The position numbers were made by a program, and so were the translations under genes. Shown here piece after piece: positions 58,656 through 64,000 of a stretch of 64,000 nucleotides of DNA; positions within the stretch are counted from its first letter, which is position 1; every line of letters starts with the position of its first letter. Source of the stretch: Microcaldota archaeon (lineage in GTDB: Archaea > Micrarchaeota > Micrarchaeia > Micrarchaeales > Micrarchaeaceae); NCBI GenBank assembly GCA_028866905.1, contig JAGWHI010000004.1:1-64000 (forward strand). Direction: 5' to 3'. Below the pieces are notes generated by a model. It searched no databases, was not told the DNA's origin, and was given only the letters and a program-made list of their open reading frames with translations.

Positions 58656-59390
58656 TTATACTTTCTGGAGAAGCGCTGTAATCCCGAAGTTAGTGAAGAC
58701 CTGCTGCGCCGCCCTGACACTGCCCTCGGAAACACCCATGCTGTAGCATAGGTCAAGGCGCCCTGTGCCAGTGCCCACGAGCACTATGCTCGTAGCCGCG
58801 AGTACCACGTTGTTGATGTTCATCGCGCTGAATCTGCCATCGCTCTTCTCGAGGCCCCTTAACAACGTGAGCGCACGCCTTGTCCTTTCATCGCCTATGC
58901 CAAGCAGCTCTGAATAGAAAACAACGTATTCGTGCGGGAAGGGAATCACAGTGCCTAGGCTGAGGCCGTTCTCCATGTGGGTGAACACCTTCCTGACATC
59001 CGGGGCGTACATGCCCATCCTGTCGGATACGTAGAGCGGCGTCACAGGTATGCCCAGCCTTATCGCCGCGTGGGTTATGGACGCCGCGAGCACAGCCCTT
59101 TCCCTTGTGAGGTTCCTCGCCTTGTCGTAGGCCCTCTCGTGGGGCCCTTCCATGGAGCCGTACCTGAAGGAGAACCTCTGGTATATCCTGTTGTACTTCT
59201 GAGCCTTGTGGTACAGCTCTATGGTCGAATGGACCAATGCCTTCTTCAGCCCCTCCTTCCTCACCAGCCCGGTGTAGAGGTCCGCGCGGTTCGCAGATAG
59301 CGTGACTATCGCCTCGTTGAGAACGGATATCTTCTCCCTTGCCCCGCTCGGCTTTTGCTTCATGGCGTTCGCTGGGGCCTGGACATACAT
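58656..59390 (-). CDS. TFIIB-core-like protein without zinc ribbon (1)
   Basis: About 244 residues. It has two cyclin-like repeats resembling archaeal TFB. Repeat one: RERAVLAASITHAAIRLGIP, then DVRKVFTHMENGLSLGTVIP. Repeat two: EYVVFYSELLGIGDERTRRA, INNVVLAATSIVLVGTGTGR and GVSEGSVRAAQQVFTNFGIT. No CxxC zinc ribbon or B-finger region precedes them; the N-terminus has helices and a long basic part. TFB contacts TBP-DNA and recruits polymerase via the missing domain, so this could be a regulator or a divergent factor. Start: ATG 59390 fits the TATA (GCATAAATATC near 59426); ATG 59363 is possible. Confidence 0.6.
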   Translation of the reverse strand: MYVQAPANAMKQKPSGAREKISVLNEAIVTLSANRADLYTGLVRKEGLKKALVHSTIELYHKAQKYNRIYQRFSFRYGSMEGPHERAYDKARNLTRERAVLAASITHAAIRLGIPVTPLYVSDRMGMYAPDVRKVFTHMENGLSLGTVIPFPHEYVVFYSELLGIGDERTRRALTLLRGLEKSDGRFSAMNINNVVLAATSIVLVGTGTGRLDLCYSMGVSEGSVRAAQQVFTNFGITALLQKV

Positions 59391-59455
59391 AAAAAGCCTC
59401 AATCCTGTCTGTTTCCCGAGATATTTATGCCTTCCCGGGGCGTTCCGCTAATCGC

Positions 59456-60145
59456 TCATATGCGGAGCGTCCTGTTTATCTCAACCCTGGCCTGCTCGAC
59501 CACTTTCGGGTGCATGCCGAGCGCGGAGAACGACGCGTCGGCATCGAACGGCTGGTGGGTTGCGTTCATCACTATCGATATCGATGCCGCGGCCCTCACG
59601 TCAGGCGTGTAGTTTGTGTGGTTCTGTATGCCCACCCTGAGGAAGAACGAGAGCTTGTTCTTTATCTGGTTGAGCGTGGGTGTGTTTATGCCGAGCGCCC
59701 TTGCGAACTCGTCGGCGTAATCCATCTCCTTCGGCGCGTGGCCGTTGAGCATTATTGTGCCGGACCTCATCATCCTGGAGTAGACCTCCTTCGACAGCGC
59801 CTGGTCTGCCCCGAACTTGTTTACGACGTACCCCCTTGTAACCGCGAACTTGTTGTCTGCCACAGCGGCGTAGACTGACGTGGCTATAAGGCCGTTCTCT
59901 ATGTCCGACCTCTTCCCTATTACAGAATCAAGGATGTGGAAGCCCTTTGCGCGCCCGAAGAGCTCCTTTGCCTTTGTCCTCACCTTTGCCTCTATCGACT
60001 TGTCGCCGTTCATCCCCCTGTTGATGAACATCTCCGCACCCTCGTCAGAATACGCCTTTGACAGCTTGCCTACAAGCTCTATGGCCGGCGTCTGTATCAG
60101 CTGGATGGTCTTCTGCTGGTTCCTGCTCTTGTCGGTTTTGCCCAT
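59456..60145 (-). CDS. TFIIB-core-like protein without zinc ribbon (2)
   Basis: 229 residues with the same two-cyclin-repeat design. Repeat one: SDIENGLIATSVYAAVADNK, then QALSKEVYSRMMRSGTIML. Repeat two: DYADEFARALGINTPTLNQI, DVRAAASISIVMNATHQPFD, LGMHPKVVEQARVEINRTL. It lacks a zinc ribbon and starts GKTDKSRNQQKTIQLIQTPA. It may be a paralog of the next gene, with a TATA element (GCATAAATATC near 60188) supporting ATG 60145. Whether it acts in transcription initiation is inference from fold similarity. Confidence 0.6.
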   Translation of the reverse strand: MGKTDKSRNQQKTIQLIQTPAIELVGKLSKAYSDEGAEMFINRGMNGDKSIEAKVRTKAKELFGRAKGFHILDSVIGKRSDIENGLIATSVYAAVADNKFAVTRGYVVNKFGADQALSKEVYSRMMRSGTIMLNGHAPKEMDYADEFARALGINTPTLNQIKNKLSFFLRVGIQNHTNYTPDVRAAASISIVMNATHQPFDADASFSALGMHPKVVEQARVEINRTLRI

Positions 60146-60211
60146 GGACACGCCTGAATTATCAGGAAAACTATTCTACGCATATGATATTTATGCGTTA
60201 TCTTCAGCCGG

Positions 60212-61909
60212 CTAGCGGAACGATGTGACGTTGAGCGTCCCTACGTCTGTGACGTTCCTGCCCGAAAGCGTGTAGTTGACTGTCAGCGTGTAGCTCGTCT
60301 TAGCAGCGAGGTAGGATGGGCCTGGCGCCAGGCTGCACGGGAAGAACACCTGGTACTGCTGGCCGGCCTTTATCGTGCTGTTGTACGGGTAGTGCGGGCC
60401 GACGCCTGGCAGGTAGCAGGATATCCAGTTGAGGACGATGCTGCTGGTGTGGTTGTTGGTCAGGTTGACTGTGGCAGTAGAGTTGGCGTAATCGTAATTG
60501 GAGAACCTGCACCCTATCGACAGGTTGGAGAGCGAGCACGAGCTCTGCACTGCCGGGGCCCAGGAGAGCGACGCGCCGCTGACGTTCAGCTTGTCGAGCA
60601 GGTTGGTCGCGCTCTGGTGCGCGGCTATCGCCTGAGTGCTGTTGACTACCGAATACATCGTGATGTTGTAGGCTGGGGTTATCTCAGTAGTGTTGATCAG
60701 CGCTATCGAAGTGACGTTGCTGTTTGCCGGCAGTATGTATTTAGAGCATGCGCTGGTGTTTCCCTTGGAATACGACAGGCCAAGGCAGGACATGCCGGTT
60801 GTGGTTATGTTGAGCGGCGGTTTGTTGGTCGTTACCCTGCTCAGGAAGGTGCCGTACCTGTTGGTTACGAGCACGGAGCCCGACAGCGTGGTGTTGGTGT
60901 ACGACCACAGCCTTCCCTCCACTGTGGAGTTTATCGAGTAGAAGAAGTTGTCAAGGTACCTGCTGAACGCCTTGTCTGCTGCGAAGCTGTCGTTTATCGC
61001 CCTTGCCAGGTCCGGCCTGTATGATGCGTTTATTATCGATGCGCACGTCCCCTGCTTGGAATCGTTAGAATACTCGACCAGCTTTGTGTAGCCGCCGGAA
61101 TAGTAGTAGCACATGCTGGTGGTGTTGCCCAGCCTCAGCTCTGTCACCCCGGTGCCGTTTACGCTGACGTTCCTAGCCGGGAACGGGTAGCTGGACATTA
61201 TCTCGCTGATGTATGCCGGCACAACAGGGCCCTGCATCCATGCGGAGTATGCGGATGCGCCATTGGAATATGCCACGTACGTGCCGTTAAGCTGCGTTAT
61301 AAGGCCGAGCAGGTCGGCGTATATCTTTGTGCCAATGCCTGGCGACAGCCCGAGGGTCGGGCCGAGGAACGATAGGTTGTACTCCGTGTACAGCACAGCC
61401 GGATCCTCGGTGACGTTGCGCTCCAATGTGAAGCTTATGGCCCGCGTAGCGTTCGCGTTGGGTATCGACAGGAACGGGTTCTGAGGCCCCGGTTCTGTGA
61501 CGTTCACGCTCAGAGCGGCCTGGGCCGCGGCCCTGTCTGCGACGTTTAGCAGTGTTCCAGGATCGAACACCGCAGAGAAGTTGTATGTCCCGCTGTAATC
61601 GTACGGCGCGTTGAACGGTATCGTTCCGCTCTGGCCAGGCGCCAGCGTTATGCGGTACGTGTAAGCCTGCCCGTTCATGTATACGACAAGCGGGTCGCCC
61701 TTTATCGTTGACTGGCCGGTGTTGGTTATGTTTATCGACATGTGGCCGACCATGTACGGGTAGACGCTCTTGTAGCTGTCCAGGTTTGTGAGCCTGACTG
61801 ATACGCCATAGCTCTGCGACAGCTGCGAATGCAGCACGTACGCCCCTGCTATCGATATTATTATCGCCACCGCGCCGTAGATCAGAATCTCGTTCCTAGA
61901 AATCTCCAT
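60212..61909 (-). CDS. Membrane-anchored surface protein, CARDB-like N-terminal domain
   Basis: 565 residues: TM near 7-30 (EILIYGAVAIIISIAGAYVL), then a domain resembling CARDB/Ig-like repeats (SINITNTGQSTIKGDPLVVY; AGQQYQVFFPCSLAPGPSYL), with a large middle region rich in Asn-X-Ser/Thr sites and several cysteines (SMCYYYSGG, QGTCASIIN, TGMSCLGLSY, NTSACSKYIL). Not an obvious member of the five-paralog family: it lacks AGxxCD. Extracytoplasmic. It overlaps no gene; the winged-helix gene starts 60 bases further upstream. Confidence 0.7.
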   Translation of the reverse strand: MEISRNEILIYGAVAIIISIAGAYVLHSQLSQSYGVSVRLTNLDSYKSVYPYMVGHMSINITNTGQSTIKGDPLVVYMNGQAYTYRITLAPGQSGTIPFNAPYDYSGTYNFSAVFDPGTLLNVADRAAAQAALSVNVTEPGPQNPFLSIPNANATRAISFTLERNVTEDPAVLYTEYNLSFLGPTLGLSPGIGTKIYADLLGLITQLNGTYVAYSNGASAYSAWMQGPVVPAYISEIMSSYPFPARNVSVNGTGVTELRLGNTTSMCYYYSGGYTKLVEYSNDSKQGTCASIINASYRPDLARAINDSFAADKAFSRYLDNFFYSINSTVEGRLWSYTNTTLSGSVLVTNRYGTFLSRVTTNKPPLNITTTGMSCLGLSYSKGNTSACSKYILPANSNVTSIALINTTEITPAYNITMYSVVNSTQAIAAHQSATNLLDKLNVSGASLSWAPAVQSSCSLSNLSIGCRFSNYDYANSTATVNLTNNHTSSIVLNWISCYLPGVGPHYPYNSTIKAGQQYQVFFPCSLAPGPSYLAAKTSYTLTVNYTLSGRNVTDVGTLNVTSFR

Positions 61910-61913
61910 GAGC

Positions 61914-62369
61914 TTACCTTGACTTGAGGCCCTTTATCGCTATGACTACCTTCTCCTTTATAGGGTTTATCTCCGAGCTCAGGTAGCTGTTGACCCAGCT
62001 CTCCTCGTCGTACCTGTCGCCTATGCTCGGCTGCGTGAGGAAATAGCGCCCCTTGGAGTTGTTGACGATCTTGGCCTTCTTGAGCTGGAGCAGGTGGTAG
62101 CGCAGCGTCTTCTCGTTTATCTGCGCCCAGTGCTTCTCTATGTAGTCCATGAGCTCGTCGACCCTTGGGTCCTTCCTCTGGACGAACTGGAAGTGCATTA
62201 TCGCGTCCAGCACCGGGAGCATCTGCTGGCGCGACTCGCCTGGGTTTATCACGCCGAGCGCCAGGGCGAGCCACCTTATGAGCGAGCGCCTGGTCTCCAA
62301 GACCTCCTTGGTGAGGCTCATGTTCCGCAGCGTTATCTCGCGCTCTATGAACTTGGCCTCGTTGATCAT
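61914..62369 (-). CDS. Winged-helix regulator-like protein
   Basis: 151 residues. The central part has a winged-helix pattern: IEKHWAQINEKTLRYHLLQL, then KKAKIVNNSKGRYFLTQPSI. Flanking helices lie before it (TRRSLIRWLALALGVINPGE). ATG 62369 has a GTG core six bases upstream. It is four bases from the surface-protein gene on the same strand and probably controls or is coexpressed with it. Target unknown. Confidence 0.6.
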   Translation of the reverse strand: MINEAKFIEREITLRNMSLTKEVLETRRSLIRWLALALGVINPGESRQQMLPVLDAIMHFQFVQRKDPRVDELMDYIEKHWAQINEKTLRYHLLQLKKAKIVNNSKGRYFLTQPSIGDRYDEESWVNSYLSSEINPIKEKVVIAIKGLKSR

Positions 62370-62450
62370 GAAAAGCACTGTGCCATTTAGGTTTCCATAT
62401 TCACAAATAAATAACTTGCCATAGCAAATTTAGTCTGTTCAGTGGTGGAT

Positions 62451-62843
62451 ATGTCTCAGAAGATTTTGGCGGACAGGGGGTCGCTTGAGGGAATAAGGTC
62501 TACGATAAGGAAGTTCGGCGTGGACGAGAAATTCGTCGACCCGTTTGCGCTGGCTTATGCGACGGGCTACCTGGGCAATATGGCAACGCCGAAGGCAGGC
62601 ATGCTTTCGGACATAGCAAACGGGCTGGGCTCTGAACAGAGTTGGGCGAGGGAGCTGGTCAACCAGGGCATAATAAGGCACATGCCAGGTGTGAAGGAGG
62701 CTGTGCACGCCAGCCTCCTGTTCGGGAAGAGCGGTTCGGCGCGGGGCGCGCACGACGGCGTTGACGAGGCAGTGTTCACTGCAGGGAAGAGGCTGCACGA
62801 CATGATAAGGAACGCAAGTGTGGGTGGTGATCCCTACGACTGA
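62451..62843 (+). CDS. Hypothetical alpha-helical protein, ~130 residues
   Basis: Predicted mostly helical: LEGIRSTIRKFGVDEKFVDP, FALAYATGYLGNMATPKAGM, SWARELVNQGIIRHMPGVKE, ending in a short polar tail. The helical layout recalls a cyclin-like repeat, but no motif supports that. ATG 62451 is used; the GTG at 62442 adds three residues. The next gene overlaps its 3' end by 26 bases, pointing to coupled expression. Confidence 0.5.
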   Translation: MSQKILADRGSLEGIRSTIRKFGVDEKFVDPFALAYATGYLGNMATPKAGMLSDIANGLGSEQSWARELVNQGIIRHMPGVKEAVHASLLFGKSGSARGAHDGVDEAVFTAGKRLHDMIRNASVGGDPYD

Positions 62844-63225
62844 GTTCAGGATTGACACCGTTTTCAGCCCCGACACGATAAAGGCTTACACTAAGAACGA
62901 GGTGTCGATGACGATACGCATAACCAGCGGCGACAAGGAGAGGAGCCACTGGTGCGAGTGCGAGGTCAAGGCCAATCCCCCGCTCTCGCTCGCGAGGGAC
63001 GCCGAGCTGGGCCTGGGCAAGGCGAAGGTAGGCATAGTCAAGCCGTCAGGCAGCATAGAAAAAAGGATAAATCTCTATACTAAGAACAATAATTACCCCG
63101 ACGAGTACTCGCTGAAGATAACGGCATTCATCTACGACGAGGACGGGGCGATCGCAGAGAGGATCGAGCAGAATGCGTCCATACAGTGCAAGGAGCAGCA
63201 GGTCGATCCTGCTGTGCAGCAGTGA
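62818..63225 (+). CDS. Hypothetical beta-rich protein
   Basis: About 135 residues of beta-rich, Ig-like appearance: EFRIDTVFSPDTIKAYTKNE, VSMTIRITSGDKERSHWCEC, GKAKVGIVKPSGSIEKRINL, EYSLKITAFIYDEDGAIAER. No signal peptide, so probably cytosolic. GTG 62818 is the first start, but the GTGs at 62824 and 62827 are equally possible. It is followed by a DUF4382-like surface protein gene. Unknown function. Confidence 0.5.
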   Translation: MWVVIPTTEFRIDTVFSPDTIKAYTKNEVSMTIRITSGDKERSHWCECEVKANPPLSLARDAELGLGKAKVGIVKPSGSIEKRINLYTKNNNYPDEYSLKITAFIYDEDGAIAERIEQNASIQCKEQQVDPAVQQ

Positions 63226-63245
63226 CGCTGATATTTGGTGAATCA

Positions 63246-64000
63246 ATGGCAAACGCGGCGGGTTTCATAATAGCTGGCGTGGTGGTTATAGCCATCCTCA
63301 TTTTCGCAGGGGTGTACCTGGGGGGATTGGCGCAGGCCGCTGGGCCTACGAACAGTATGCCTATACAGCTGACAGACCCTCCGCAGGTCCCGAACGGCAC
63401 CACTGCTCTTGTGGTAACGTATTCCGGGATAATGGTGCACGAGGAAGGGAAGAACACGACCGGCTTCGTTAACGTCACCGGCTCAGGCAGCATAAACCTG
63501 CTCACCCTGACGAACAACGTCTCGCAGATAATAGCTATAGCGAAGATAAGCGCCAACTCCAGCGTAGATCTGGTGAGGTTCAACATCACCGGCGCCACCA
63601 TAACGATAAACGGCACCACCTACAACGTGTCTGTGCCAAGCAAGACGCTCAGCGTGCGCGTAGAGGGCAACGAGGTCGGTGAGAACACCACTGCTGTGGT
63701 GCAGCTCTCGCCAACAGTGATACAGCTTTATGCTGGCAACCAGACCAAGTTCGTGATGGTGCCTTCCGCAATAGCGGTAAGGCTCAGGAACGCACAGGTC
63801 AACGCGACAGCGAGGGGCGAGGTCGATGAGAGGCTTAGGCTCAACGGCACCGCCATAGAGAGGCTGAACAGGACAACCCCATCCATAGCGATAACATCAG
63901 AATCGCTCGCGGTGTCTGGCAACCAGACTACATTCTCGGTTACGGTGCAGGACAGGAGCAACCAGAGCGTGGCCATAAGGCATGTGCTGGTCAAGGGCCT
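63246..64000 (+). CDS. Partial CDS: membrane-anchored DUF4382-like surface protein
   Basis: Runs off the window end. It starts at ATG 63246 with a TM segment (FIIAGVVVIAILIFAGVYLG) and then a domain matching DUF4382: TTALVVTYSGIMVHEEGKNT, GSINLLTLTNNVSQIIAIAK, LVRFNITGATITINGTTYNV, VPSKTLSVRVEGNEV. It is rich in Asn-X-Ser/Thr. GGTG lies five bases before the ATG. DUF4382 domains are extracytoplasmic; function unknown. Confidence 0.75.
   Translation, partial: MANAAGFIIAGVVVIAILIFAGVYLGGLAQAAGPTNSMPIQLTDPPQVPNGTTALVVTYSGIMVHEEGKNTTGFVNVTGSGSINLLTLTNNVSQIIAIAKISANSSVDLVRFNITGATITINGTTYNVSVPSKTLSVRVEGNEVGENTTAVVQLSPTVIQLYAGNQTKFVMVPSAIAVRLRNAQVNATARGEVDERLRLNGTAIERLNRTTPSIAITSESLAVSGNQTTFSVTVQDRSNQSVAIRHVLVKG

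Noticed and set aside
62818-62844. ACG 62836 as a further non-AUG start
   Set aside because: Its distance from GGTG is six rather than five bases, and in-frame GTG codons are available just upstream.
1-64000. CRISPR array or intact insertion sequence
   Set aside because: No regularly spaced repeats, transposase gene or terminal inverted repeats were seen. Only a degraded patch at 33.5-35.5 kb hints at past mobility.

Overview
The window is a gene-dense archaeal chromosome segment. The evidence is a TATA-box promoter ahead of most genes, many leaderless or short-leader mRNAs, an archaeal histone, the archaeal exosome, the proteasome alpha subunit, aIF1A and aIF2beta, RpoL, RpoP, SRP54 with a 7S-type SRP RNA, SecY, Cdc6/Orc1, L41e, and a tRNA intron at the canonical 37/38 position. 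Small proteins, an unlinked 16S gene, many unassigned short genes and minimal versions of universal factors suggest a DPANN archaeon. A Micrarchaeum-like (ARMAN-2 type) lineage is my inference from gene content, not a database match.

Layout. 0-2.2 kb: small genes, two of them membrane proteins, ending in a LAGLIDADG-fold protein directly downstream of the 16S gene. 2.2-3.9 kb: a solitary 16S rRNA gene (minus strand) bracketed by a long processing stem. 4-9 kb: DUF99, rpoL and csl4, then glutamate dehydrogenase and an HD hydrolase. 9-10.3 kb: tRNA-Ser, SRP RNA, aIF2beta and aIF1A. 11.6-16 kb: a proteasome/exosome/ribosome operon (psmA, SBDS, rrp4, rrp41, rrp42, rpl37ae, an unknown gene, rpoP). 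16-19.4 kb: a PRC-barrel protein, a zinc protein, a histone, a fused UMP synthase and a DUF218 protein. 19.4-27 kb: thioredoxin, a winged-helix/PRTase/LOG operon, hisS, cysS, and a cdc6-rpp30-pop5 (RNase P) cluster. 27-33.5 kb: a surface protein, L41e, secY, a V4R protein, a DUF929 protein, TatD and tRNA-Arg. 33.5-35.5 kb: a likely foreign patch with a toxin-antitoxin pair, a damaged or atypical tRNA-Lys and an AlkZ-like protein. 35.5-41.7 kb: housekeeping genes (DRG GTPase, SRP54, glycosyltransferase). 41.7-45.1 kb: three paralogous anchored surface proteins. 45.1-46.7 kb: a TBP-like gene holding only one TBP repeat, divergent from a geranylgeranyl-reductase-like gene. 46.7-53.5 kb: complex I membrane-arm operon nuoHIJKLMN. 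53.5-58.1 kb: triosephosphate isomerase and two more surface paralogs. 58.1-64 kb: pyrophosphatase, two TFIIB-core-like proteins without a zinc ribbon, surface proteins and regulators.

Three observations stand out. (1) A set of genes (TBP-like, RNase P Rpp30, a RelE-like toxin, a geranylgeranyl reductase, possibly aIF1A) has no ATG, GTG or TTG where the N-terminus should be. Each has a GGTG Shine-Dalgarno core exactly five bases upstream of an ATA, ATC, ACG or CTG in frame. (2) General transcription factors look unusual: a single-repeat TBP and two adjacent TFIIB-like proteins consisting only of the two cyclin repeats. (3) A five-member family of membrane-anchored surface proteins with conserved cysteines is spread around the complex I operon.
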